Positions 9,901-17,418 of a stretch of DNA of 64,000 bases are shown here, piece by piece. Numbering within the stretch: the first letter of the stretch is position 1; each line of letters starts with the position of its first letter. The translations under genes and the position numbers were made by a program. Below the pieces are notes generated by a model, which ran no database searches, was not told the origin of the DNA, and saw nothing but the letters and a program-made list of their open reading frames with translations. This DNA is from Granulicella sp. L60 (GTDB lineage Bacteria > Acidobacteriota > Terriglobia > Terriglobales > Acidobacteriaceae). The DNA lies in assembly GCF_009765825.1 (NCBI RefSeq), contig NZ_LMUR01000022.1, positions 443,338 to 507,337 on the forward strand, read 5' to 3'.

Positions 9901-10187
9901 ACGGCACCTGTGCCTACAGCGAAGAGAGTGCTCTGAGCTTCGGCAATGCGTCCGTCGGCTCTGAGCGTGACCCCGGCTACCAGCAGGTGGATCTATCGCT
10001 GTCGAAGGACTTCGCAGTCACGGAAGGAACCCACGTTGAGTTCCGCAGTGACTTCCTGAATGCCTTCAACATGGTCAGCCTGTCTCCTCCTGCAAACAAC
10101 GTCAGCCCCGGCAACAACTTTGGTCAGATCTCCACCGCCGTCAACGAGCCGCGCAACATTCAACTCGCTTTGAAGCTGGTCTTCTAA
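6942..10187 (+). CDS. TonB-dependent receptor, Oar-like, probably for chito-/amino-sugar oligomers
   Basis: Complete outer-membrane receptor of 1,081 aa. The ATG at 6942 is preferred to an upstream TTG because GGAGGA lies five bases before it and the signal peptide (1-26, ending PSFAQ) then begins correctly with MRKQ. A carboxypeptidase-regulatory-like fold (about 30-115, TGTVTDPSGAVVAGAKV) precedes the plug (NNYTLDGADINEAIDNYIG, about 200-220) and a barrel ending in a C-terminal phenylalanine (LKLVF), as expected for an outer-membrane protein. It is flanked by two NagX-like genes and followed by a GntR regulator and a GH20 hexosaminidase, so uptake of GlcNAc-containing oligomers is a reasonable inference; the substrate is not shown by the sequence itself. 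Confidence 0.92.
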   Translation: MRKQLTLSKSLLALALVLMACIPSFAQTITGTITGTVTDPSGAVVAGAKVTAVNVLTGVQTPTTTNPSGIYSLRFLQIGQYKVSVEAPSFSTQSTSVFTLEVDQEARVNVGLTLGAANSSVIVTDTAPILNTENATTGDTITAAAATELPLQSRNFSTLTLLVAGAITPNPAALDNVGRSQYNGGFNVNGNREQSNNYTLDGADINEAIDNYIGYSPNVDALGEVRIITGNATAEYGNANGGQVVMVTKSGTNHFHGNAYFFGENQNLNASPWNAGTRPPLNRAIFGGTLGGPLLHDKLFFFVDYQGARQHSDTVEQRTVVSAADRARTDITNPAALYLFAHPELYPLPNTTPGQGSSVNYIGSSGQATVNDQGDAKIDWKATNRDTISGRVSIGREHDGYSKVALPTDIPTNFNDPYTGFIVNWTHVISPSLINEARAGYGRTRYIQTPTDVSGKWGTTGNATLGIPGTQLVPGFSTLVIGNKANSGTVDDIGAPAGQDGNGSYGGIDSDSIVNAFTYGDNLTWQHGKQTLKFGAQVLRYQENRYYSGNDGTLGWFSFNASVDDFLHDNVTTEGQGALTGRWGQRQYRPAFFVQDDYKLSSNLTINLGLRWEYDQPYIEVNNKQANINLTTGAIVNAGVNGAPRGLYDSYHAGFMPRLGFAWSPESLHEKFVLRGGYGITNFLEGTGANLRLTLNPPFFVDASCTAGLPCANGGQLSTTQGFYRPSDPSVYSGNVRAWQKDLKPALIQQYNLTTEYQLDNFTSLTVAYLGQVGNHLVDPREANQRACLNCDLPITTLSALNPALSQITNISFTESEAVMNYNSLQVTGRRRLSHGLEVLANWTYSKGLSNNLGYYGAGGGAGDSQSAYWQDAYNGRADYGPTYFDARHNVSISGYYELPFGRGRQFGGNMNRFEDEIVGGWKASTIMSFHTGFPITVNSNAFYSTTVNARASRANHLRSLKVVGRTSRNWFGNDPSVAGCASDTDNGTCAYSEESALSFGNASVGSERDPGYQQVDLSLSKDFAVTEGTHVEFRSDFLNAFNMVSLSPPANNVSPGNNFGQISTAVNEPRNIQLALKLVF

Positions 10188-10210
10188 CCAGACCAACAAT
10201 CCAAACCAGA

Positions 10211-10242
10211 GACGGCGAAAGAAATTCTTTCGCCGTCTTTTT
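10211..10242 (+). terminator. Rho-independent terminator after the TonB receptor
   Basis: Stem GACGGCGAAAG (10211-10221) pairs perfectly with CTTTCGCCGTC (10227-10237) around a five-base loop and is followed by five T residues. It separates the receptor from the second NagX-like gene, so that gene probably has its own promoter or depends on read-through. Confidence 0.92.
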
Positions 10243-10337
10243 ACTATCGTTCCCTGCTCATGAAACGAGTATGGAAGCAGCCACTTGCCGGCACGAATCA
10301 TGCCTGCCTTCGGAGTGTTCCGCCAGGTCGAGGCTCT

Positions 10338-11579
10338 ATGAACACAACCATCGAAGCCCCTAACGACGTCGCCGAATCCGTCACACACGCGCCCCGCGTT
10401 GCATCCATTGATGTCTTTCGCGGCCTCACCATGACGCTCATGATCTTCGTCAACGAACTAGCCTCGATCAAAGGCCTTCCCTGGTGGAACTATCACGCAC
10501 CCGGCAAGATGGACGCGATGACCTACGTCGACATGGTCTTCCCGGCGTTCCTCTTTATCCTCGGCATGACCATCCCTATCGCTCTCGAACGCCGCATCAA
10601 AAAGACCGGCTCCATGTCGAACGTTTGCCTGCACATCCTGCTTCGCACCGTGGCGCTCGTAGCTCTCGGCCTCATCCTCGCCAACGCAGAGCGGGGCGAC
10701 CACGTTCTCATGGGCATCGGCACGAACATCTGGGCCATCATCTCTCTCCTTGGCGCAATCCTCTATTGGAACGTCTATCCAGCCTCCACCCGTTACCAGA
10801 ACCTCTTCCGCATCCTGCGTTACTCCGGCCTCGCCCTGCTGCTCGCGATGTTCCTACTCTTTCGCCGCACCGCAGCCGACGGACACATCGTCTGGCTCGA
10901 CACCTCCTACCCAGAGATCCTCGGCCTACTCGGCTGGACGTATCTCGCAGTCTCTATCCTCTATCTCACAACGCGCCGCTGGCACTGGGCACCCATCGCA
11001 TGGTTCGTTGTTCTCACGGCTCTATGCGCCTTCACCACTGCGAAGTGGCTCATCTTTCCGACTAGGCTGCCCCTCTACCTGTGGCCATTCGGAAACGGAG
11101 CGATGTCTTCGATCGCCATGGCCGGCGTCGTCACCTCTGGCCTCTTCGTCGGCGAACGAAGCAGGCTTTGGCCCACCTTTCGTCAGAAGGCCGTCTGGGC
11201 CTCTACGTTCGCACTCGTCACACTCTTGTGCGGCTACCTTCTCACTCCGCTCGGCATCTCCAAGATTCGCGCAACCCCGACCTGGTGCCTCTACTGCATC
11301 GCGTGCAGCGTCCTTTGCTTTACGCTCCTCTATTGGATATGTGACGTCAAAAAACGAACTCGCTGGACCGCATTCACTCGTCCCGCAGGAGAGAACACGC
11401 TGCTCACCTACCTGCTCCCCGACCTCTACTACTTTGCTGTCGCTGCCATAGGATTTACCTACTTCACAACGCATGTCGCCTCAGGTCTTCCGGGCGTCCT
11501 TCGATCCGTCGTCTTCACCGCGCTCATCCTCATGCTTTCCGCGCTCCTGACGAGATGCAGGATAAGGCTGCAGCTTTAG
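10338..11579 (+). CDS. NagX/HGSNAT-like membrane protein (DUF5009 type), copy B
   Basis: Second member of the same membrane acyltransferase-like family as 5428-6585, 413 aa from the ATG at 10338. That start gives the usual short N-terminus and has GAGG four bases upstream; an in-frame ATG at 10260 would add 26 residues that look unlike the family and would start just after the terminator. The signature ASIDVFRGLTMTLMIFVNEL (about 23-42), then DMVFPAFLFILGMTIPIALERR and about ten hydrophobic helices, are visible. The two copies are clearly diverged, so this is not a recent tandem duplication. Context again points to amino-sugar use. Confidence 0.82.
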   Translation: MNTTIEAPNDVAESVTHAPRVASIDVFRGLTMTLMIFVNELASIKGLPWWNYHAPGKMDAMTYVDMVFPAFLFILGMTIPIALERRIKKTGSMSNVCLHILLRTVALVALGLILANAERGDHVLMGIGTNIWAIISLLGAILYWNVYPASTRYQNLFRILRYSGLALLLAMFLLFRRTAADGHIVWLDTSYPEILGLLGWTYLAVSILYLTTRRWHWAPIAWFVVLTALCAFTTAKWLIFPTRLPLYLWPFGNGAMSSIAMAGVVTSGLFVGERSRLWPTFRQKAVWASTFALVTLLCGYLLTPLGISKIRATPTWCLYCIACSVLCFTLLYWICDVKKRTRWTAFTRPAGENTLLTYLLPDLYYFAVAAIGFTYFTTHVASGLPGVLRSVVFTALILMLSALLTRCRIRLQL

Positions 11580-11724
11580 GTCTATCAATATTAGTAATTG
11601 TAACTATATGAGTTTCATTATTTCGAGCATGTTGATCGTTTCACCATGATCCTGTTGAAAAGCCTATTGGACAAGCTGCGCTTCAGCGAATCGATGCCCG
11701 CCAAGACAGTGCAAGGAGACTAGA

Positions 11725-12501
11725 TTGTTGAAAGCTCAGGCCCAATCCGTCGCTCCTGTTCATCCTCTGGATAAAACCGGATTCATCCCTCTGTACTTTC
11801 AGATCCAACAGACGCTGATGGAGAGAATCCGATCCGGCGAGCTGGTCGAAGGCAATCCACTCGCCTCCGAAGAAGAGCTGGCGCGCATCTACCAAGTCAG
11901 CAGGATGACCGCGCGTCAGGCGCTGCACGGTCTGAAGACCAGCGGTTACGCCATCAGTCAGAAGGGACGCGGCACCTTCGTCGCTCGCCCCAAACTCGAA
12001 AAGAGCATCATGCACCTGCGCGGCTTCACCGAAGACATGAAGCAGCGTGGCCTGATTCCAGGCTCGCGGCTTCTGGAGCAGAGCATCGTCAAGGTCACAA
12101 CAGCGCTAGCCGAACAACTGAAGGTCGACACAGACGCGATGGTCATGCGCCTGCGACGCCTCCGCCTCGCCGACGGAATCCCTATGGCGATCGAAGACTC
12201 CCACATACCCCTCAAACAGTTTCCAGGGCTCGAGCGATTCGACTTCGAGAAGCAGTCTCTGTACTACATCCTGCGCGAGAACTTCGGCGTCCGCGTTGCC
12301 TGGGCAGACGAGATCCTCGAGGCCCTCCCCGCCACGCGCGATGAGTCCGAGCTACTCACCATCCCCAGGAAGGCCAGCGTGCTGTCGATCTCGCGCATCA
12401 TCATGACGACCGAGGAGATCCCCATCGAAGTGGCCTGCTCTCGTTACCGGGGCGATCGTTACCGCGCCTCCATCCGCATCCCAACCACCACCATCGAATA
12501 G
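11725..12501 (+). CDS. GntR-family regulator, HutC/NagR type (UTRA domain)
   Basis: Transcription factor of 258 aa. Residues about 20-88 form the GntR winged helix (PLYFQIQQTLMERIRSGEL, then MTARQALHGLKTSGY and GRGTFVARP). Residues about 100-250 form the UTRA effector-binding domain seen in NagR, DasR and HutC (HLRGFTEDMKQRG, RLRLADGIPMAIEDSHIP). TTG at 11725 is used as start, with AAGGAG six bases upstream; TTG at 11728 is equally possible. Only 25 bases separate it from the GH20 gene, so the two are probably one operon. DasR/NagR relatives respond to glucosamine-6-phosphate or GlcNAc-6-phosphate; the same effector is inferred here. The 145-base gap upstream is AT-rich but shows no GTNTANAC site. 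Confidence 0.88.
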   Translation: MLKAQAQSVAPVHPLDKTGFIPLYFQIQQTLMERIRSGELVEGNPLASEEELARIYQVSRMTARQALHGLKTSGYAISQKGRGTFVARPKLEKSIMHLRGFTEDMKQRGLIPGSRLLEQSIVKVTTALAEQLKVDTDAMVMRLRRLRLADGIPMAIEDSHIPLKQFPGLERFDFEKQSLYYILRENFGVRVAWADEILEALPATRDESELLTIPRKASVLSISRIIMTTEEIPIEVACSRYRGDRYRASIRIPTTTIE

Positions 12502-12526
12502 CGCATCATCTAAAGAGGAGAACTTC

Positions 12527-14569
12527 GTGAAGCGTCAACTAGCGGCTGGTGTCATCCTATGTCTGTCACTCTACCTCCACGCAGCGGCACAGGCTAACCC
12601 AGTGTTCACCAACACGCTTCTACCCGAACCCGCGAAGCTCACCTCAAGCGAAGGCAGACTGCCATGGAGCAGCTCCTTCTCCGTCAGCACGCCGCACTTT
12701 CACGATGAGCGCCTCGACGCAGCCATTCAACGAACCCTGCAAGCACTCGAAGACAAGACCGGCACGCCGCTCTCAAAGGAAGTTCGTACAGACGCCACCG
12801 CAGCCACACTCGTCATCGACGTTCAAGGCGCAGGCCAAGCCATTCAATCGCTCGACGAAGACGAGTCCTACAGCCTCAACATCACCACTACAGGTGCACG
12901 TATACAAGCCACCACGGTAGTCGGTGCTATGCGCGGCCTCGAGACCTTCCAGCAGCTTCTTCAGACCGAGCCCACAGGCTACTTCCTTCCCGCCGTGCAG
13001 ATCGAAGACACACCGCGCTTCCGTTGGCGCGGCCTGATGATCGACTGCGGGCGCCACTTCGAGCCCGTCGAAGTCATCAAGCACACGCTCGACGGCATGG
13101 CCGCCGTGAAGCTCAACGTCTTCCACTGGCACCTCACCGAAGACCAGGGCTTCCGCATCGAAAGCAAGCTCTTCCCGCGCCTCACCGGCATGGGCTCCGA
13201 CGGCCTCTTCTACACGCAGGATCAGGCCCGCGAGATCGTCGCCTATGCCCGCGCACGCGGCATCCGCGTCGTGCCCGAGTTCGACATGCCCGGCCACACT
13301 AAAAGCTGGTTCGTCGGCTATCCGGATCTCGCCAGCGCACCCGGTCCGTACACCATTCGCCGTGAGTTCGGTATCGAAGACGCTGCCATGGACCCCACAC
13401 GCGATAGCACCTATAAGTTCATCGACGGCTTCATCGGAGAGATGGCGCAGATCTTTCCCGATCCCTACATGCACATCGGCGGCGACGAGAGCGACGGAGT
13501 CCAGTGGAAGGCCAACCCACGCATTCAGGAGTTCATGCGCACGCACTCGCTGCAGGACGCCGCCGCGCTGCAAGCCTACTTCAACCAGCATCTTCTCAAG
13601 ATCCTCCAGAAGCACAACAAGCACATGGTCGGCTGGGATGAGGTACTCAACCCCGCTCTTCCAAAGGATGTCGTCATCCAGTCCTGGCGCGGCGCAAAGT
13701 CTCTCTCCGATGCCGCAAAGCAGGGCTACCAGGGCATCCTGTCGCAGCCATATTATCTCGACGGAATGAAGTCCGCCGCAGAGCACTACCTCGCAGACCC
13801 TCTACCCTTCAGCTCCGATCTCACCCCCGAACAGCGCAGCTTCATCCTCGGTGGCGAGATCTGCATGTGGGGCGAGCACCTCAACGAGCGCTCCATCGAC
13901 TCTCGTATCTGGCCTCGCTCCGCCGCCATCGCCGAACGCTTCTGGTCGCCCGAAGGCGTCAACAATATCGACGACATGTATCGCCGCCTCGCCGCAGAGT
14001 CCATCCGCCTCGAAGCCCTCGGCCTCACTCACCTCTCCCATCAGGACGCTGCGCTGCGCGAACTAGCCGGTACCGAAGACATCGATGCCCTCCGCACCTT
14101 CGCGTCCGTGCTCGAGCCCGTCAGCTTCTCCGATCGCTACGAACAGCAGCACACCTCACAGCTAACCCCGCTCGACAATCTGGTCGACGCCGTCCGCCCC
14201 GACCCTCCCTCGCGCCACAACATCGAACGCCTCACGCACCAGTTCCTCCAAGCCCCAGCCGCTGACGAGCAGGCACGCGCAGACCTCGAAGCTGCCTTCA
14301 AAGAATGGATCGTCGCAGCTCCTGCAATCAACGCGCAGCTCGCGTCCACGCCACTCCTCGCCGTGGCGCAGTCGCGAGGCAGCCAACTCCCGCAACTTGC
14401 CACGGCTGGCCTCGAAGCCTTGAACTATCTCTCACAGGGAACCAAAGCCCCCGCAGGCTGGAAGCAGCGTACCTTAGCTCTCATAGCCGCCGCAAAAAAT
14501 CCCCAGACCCTTGTACGCTTCACCTTCCTGCCATCGCTCGAAGAACTGGTAAACGCCGTCCCTGACTAA
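12527..14569 (+). CDS. Secreted beta-N-acetylhexosaminidase, GH20
   Basis: Releases terminal GlcNAc (or GalNAc) from chitooligosaccharides and related glycans by substrate-assisted catalysis. GTG start at 12527 with GAGGAG seven bases upstream; 680 aa with a signal peptide ending AAAQA (about 1-23). The GH20b N-terminal domain (about 30-160) precedes the catalytic barrel, with FRWRGLMIDCGRHF, FHWHLTEDQGFRIES and the catalytic pair Asp320-Glu321 in HIGGDES. WGE at about 447 also fits the family. A helical C-terminal extension of about 180 residues follows. It directly follows the GntR regulator and supplies the enzymatic step of the amino-sugar locus. Codon use matches its neighbours. Confidence 0.93.
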   Translation: MKRQLAAGVILCLSLYLHAAAQANPVFTNTLLPEPAKLTSSEGRLPWSSSFSVSTPHFHDERLDAAIQRTLQALEDKTGTPLSKEVRTDATAATLVIDVQGAGQAIQSLDEDESYSLNITTTGARIQATTVVGAMRGLETFQQLLQTEPTGYFLPAVQIEDTPRFRWRGLMIDCGRHFEPVEVIKHTLDGMAAVKLNVFHWHLTEDQGFRIESKLFPRLTGMGSDGLFYTQDQAREIVAYARARGIRVVPEFDMPGHTKSWFVGYPDLASAPGPYTIRREFGIEDAAMDPTRDSTYKFIDGFIGEMAQIFPDPYMHIGGDESDGVQWKANPRIQEFMRTHSLQDAAALQAYFNQHLLKILQKHNKHMVGWDEVLNPALPKDVVIQSWRGAKSLSDAAKQGYQGILSQPYYLDGMKSAAEHYLADPLPFSSDLTPEQRSFILGGEICMWGEHLNERSIDSRIWPRSAAIAERFWSPEGVNNIDDMYRRLAAESIRLEALGLTHLSHQDAALRELAGTEDIDALRTFASVLEPVSFSDRYEQQHTSQLTPLDNLVDAVRPDPPSRHNIERLTHQFLQAPAADEQARADLEAAFKEWIVAAPAINAQLASTPLLAVAQSRGSQLPQLATAGLEALNYLSQGTKAPAGWKQRTLALIAAAKNPQTLVRFTFLPSLEELVNAVPD

Positions 14570-14596
14570 CCTCATGCGCCGCTCAAAATTCCATGC

Positions 14597-14635
14597 AAAA
14601 AAATGGGGAGGCTCGTAGCATCAACGAGCCTCCCC
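14597..14635 (-). terminator. Terminator between convergent GH20 and CE15-like genes
   Basis: GGGGAGGCTCGT (14605-14616) and ACGAGCCTCCCC (14624-14635) form a perfect 12-bp stem with a seven-base loop. Read on the minus strand, the stem is followed by seven T residues (A run at 14597-14603), so it chiefly ends the CE15-like transcript; on the plus strand it lacks a T tract. Confidence 0.9.
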
Positions 14636-14650
14636 GCATCCATGTTCGAA

Positions 14651-16897
14651 CTATCGCTGCGCGACGAAGTTACGTGGAATCTCAATCGTGACCGTCTGAT
14701 CGTGGCTAGGCAGTATGCCATCGCTCGCCATAAGAGTCAGCGTATAGCTTGAGGTCCTCGGATCAAGTTTGCCTCTATCCGACAGCGTAATCATCCCCGT
14801 CTCCGTGTTGATGTCGAAGATATATGCGCCGCTGCCGCCCTTGATCTGCCAGTTCTGCAGCTTGCCGCCGCCGCCTGGAGTTCCCTTGACGATCCCAACA
14901 TCGTTGCTCCACGAATCACGCAACTGGAAAGACTGACCAGCCGTAATAACTGGCCGAACGTCATTGAGGTACTTCGACGCGAACGTAACAAACACTGGCC
15001 ACTCCGGCACATCGGTATGACCTTGAGTGTGACGCCGCCAGCCTACCGTTCCGTCAATGAACGCCGTATCGAATGGTGGCGTTCCACCAATCGACTCGCC
15101 CGAGTTATACGGTGTCGGATTGCTCGTAAAGACCGTGCCCTCCGGAATCACCTGGCCCTTCCATCCCAGCAGCTCCCACACCGGGCCCGACATCTTCCCG
15201 GCAAGGAACATCCCCCGAGGATCCTGCCATGCGTCTCCGTATCCATGGTATGGCGTATCCGTGCCACCGTTCGTCATCACGGCACGCGGAGCGATCAACG
15301 CCATCACTGAATGAACATCGACATCCAGGTCTTCCACCTTCCTCGGAAAGAAGGCAGGCTTGCAACCTGGGTTGCCCACGTCAGGATTCTTCTGGCACTT
15401 CGCCCCTGCGTAGTTCATCAGGTAGCCATCCATCCAGTAATACTCGCCGTCTCCCACAACCGACTCGATGCTTTCGCCATACGCGCGTCGCAGCCACGAC
15501 GTTCCACCTTCTCCGCCACAGCTCGGAAGCGCAGCTACCACGCGGTCATCATAGGCGGCTGTCACCAGCGTTGCCTTGCCATCACGCGAGTGTCCTTCCA
15601 CAGCAACCTTGTCCGGATCAGGTCCATACGGATCCGCATCCTTGCCGAACTCATCGATGATGCGGCTGATCCCCCACGCCCATGCAACCAGCGCGCCGGG
15701 ATCGGTCGGCTTTCTCCAATTGCCTTTGTTGATCAGCCCTATCAGGTAGTCCGACGTATCCGCACCGCCTGCATCCGGCTGCAGCAGCGTCTGCGTATAA
15801 CCACACGCCGCAAAGCCAAGCGGAGCCGTGTACTGAAAATTAGCATCCGACTCACTGATGCTGATAAACGTCGGCACCTTCCCCGTTGCGTTTGCAGGGA
15901 AGCGGCACGTGATCGTAATCACCGGAGCATCCCTCAACGCCGGATAGCTCGCCGTCGAAATCGTACCCGTATACGTCTTCTCCCGATACGAGTACGTCAC
16001 TCCATTAGTCACCGTTCCATTCGGACAGGAAGGACTCGTAATGCAGCTGATAACTCCAGTCTCCGATCCCGTGTCCACCGGTCCAATCGTCCACGTAATC
16101 TTCGGCCACACCTTCTCCGGCCACGTATACCCGTAGATCTCCTTTTGCACCAGATCCCAGATCTCCGGACGACGCTTCACCCACCAGTCGGTAGGCGTCT
16201 TGATCTGCTCTCCGCCGTCTCTTGTTTTGAAAAGATCAACCGGCTCATACGTCCAGTCGTCACTCTTCCTCACATCTCTCTGTAGGGCGAATAGATTGAT
16301 CGGCGTGTAGGTCGCGCCTACCAGACATCCCGGGGCCACGCACGGAATCGTTCCTCCAATCCCCAGCGGCGCATTTCCCGTCGGATACGGACGCGATCCC
16401 GCAGGCCCATAGTCGCCAAAGCCACTCATCGCGCCGCCTGTAGACGTACCCTGCTCCAGCGCGGGCGTACATGGGCTGGCCCCATTGCAAAGCACACTCG
16501 CCGTACCCCCGCTCTGCGAATCGTCATACGTCGTCCACTGTCCCCACTGCCAGCGCACAATCGTATGCCCCAGCGCATCCGTCCAGTTGCTCGTCTCGGG
16601 CGATGCCACCGTGCCCGGCCACGCATTCACCGGCTTGTTCGGATCCGCCACGCGCGTAGCCGTCAACGGAGGGTTCGATGTCGCTGTCGGAAACAGCAGA
16701 TGCTGCTGGCACATCAGCTGTGCCTGGTCTTGTAACGATGTGGTGGAAGCGGTCGGTAATCCCGCCGGAACGTTATAGGGAGATGCAGTGCAGTCCAGCG
16801 TTTGAGCGTTCGTGGAGAGCGTCGCTGCGAGGAAGAATGCAGCGAAGGAGACATAGAGTAGATAAGGACGAGTAGAGCGGCGCTTCGTGGTCGTCAT
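14651..16897 (-). CDS. Secreted CE15-like carbohydrate esterase with C-terminal cadherin-like domain
   Basis: Alpha/beta-hydrolase of 748 aa resembling carbohydrate esterase family 15, whose members cleave ester links between lignin alcohols and glucuronoyl groups of xylan. A signal peptide (about 1-31, ending STNAQ) leads into a Cys-rich N-terminal region. The nucleophile elbow is GHSRDGK with Ser437 and the oxyanion-type Arg438, followed by CGGEGGTSWLRRAYGE (460-475), a family-like segment. The candidate catalytic His627 lies in GHTDVPEW. Family elbows usually read GxSRxGK; the Asp after Arg is less common. Residues about 650-743 look like a cadherin/Ig-type repeat (GSGAYIFDINTETGMITLSDRGKL broken over the sheet). 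It may act on other uronate esters. Divergent from the aldo/keto reductase. Confidence 0.75.
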   Translation of the reverse strand: MTTTKRRSTRPYLLYVSFAAFFLAATLSTNAQTLDCTASPYNVPAGLPTASTTSLQDQAQLMCQQHLLFPTATSNPPLTATRVADPNKPVNAWPGTVASPETSNWTDALGHTIVRWQWGQWTTYDDSQSGGTASVLCNGASPCTPALEQGTSTGGAMSGFGDYGPAGSRPYPTGNAPLGIGGTIPCVAPGCLVGATYTPINLFALQRDVRKSDDWTYEPVDLFKTRDGGEQIKTPTDWWVKRRPEIWDLVQKEIYGYTWPEKVWPKITWTIGPVDTGSETGVISCITSPSCPNGTVTNGVTYSYREKTYTGTISTASYPALRDAPVITITCRFPANATGKVPTFISISESDANFQYTAPLGFAACGYTQTLLQPDAGGADTSDYLIGLINKGNWRKPTDPGALVAWAWGISRIIDEFGKDADPYGPDPDKVAVEGHSRDGKATLVTAAYDDRVVAALPSCGGEGGTSWLRRAYGESIESVVGDGEYYWMDGYLMNYAGAKCQKNPDVGNPGCKPAFFPRKVEDLDVDVHSVMALIAPRAVMTNGGTDTPYHGYGDAWQDPRGMFLAGKMSGPVWELLGWKGQVIPEGTVFTSNPTPYNSGESIGGTPPFDTAFIDGTVGWRRHTQGHTDVPEWPVFVTFASKYLNDVRPVITAGQSFQLRDSWSNDVGIVKGTPGGGGKLQNWQIKGGSGAYIFDINTETGMITLSDRGKLDPRTSSYTLTLMASDGILPSHDQTVTIEIPRNFVAQR

Positions 16898-17418
16898 GTA
16901 CCTGTTCCTCCTGGTTCAATGCCTTGTGGGTCCGTCGAGCACTCCGGCACCGGCAAATCTCGAAGCGTATATGTACAAGAACGCTTCTCGCCAATCGCCT
17001 GGGCCCGTCGTCCATACCGCACAAAGCATCTTTTATTTGCGCCGCAAAATATATGCACTACCTTGCTACTTCGTCAAGAAATATATTTCCGCACTGCAAT
17101 TCATGGTCCCTTATTGCTTCATGTATGTGCGGACTTGCACTAAAATTTGTGCTTTCGTTCCAATGCCTTCTTATTTCCTAGTACAACTCAAAATAAATAA
17201 GGAAAAGGAAGACCGTGCATCCGTATCGTCCTCATTTCAACGATGATCCGCCGTACATGAAGGCTCATCACTGCTCGCAGTCTGGCTTCCGCAGAGATAG
17301 GCATCGATCCGCCTCGAACTTCACCTCTCGCATCGCCTTGACGCCGCTAAGTAGAGCGGCAACAATAAATTCGTTCGCCGCTTTCACTTTTCGCGCGGCA
17401 GCCAGGGATCGCACACAC
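16898..17418. promoter_or_regulatory. AT-rich divergent control region with GAAATATATTTC palindrome
   Basis: This gap of 521 bases separates the CE15-like gene (minus) from the aldo/keto reductase (plus). It is markedly AT-rich between about 17020 and 17210. A perfect 12-base palindrome, GAAATATATTTC, lies at 17078-17089, and TTGCAC at 17135-17140 heads GCAC-N8-GTGC (17137-17152). These are operator or promoter candidates for either gene. An open frame upstream of 17419 exists but has no ribosome binding site and no family resemblance. Confidence 0.4.

Noticed and set aside
11580..11724. Possible autoregulatory GntR operator before the regulator gene
   Set aside because: The gap is AT-rich with weak 4-bp symmetry (TAGT and ACTA) but has no GTNTANAC match.
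17215..17418. N-terminal extension of the aldo/keto reductase
   Set aside because: It would bury the Tat motif at residue 87 and has no ribosome binding site.
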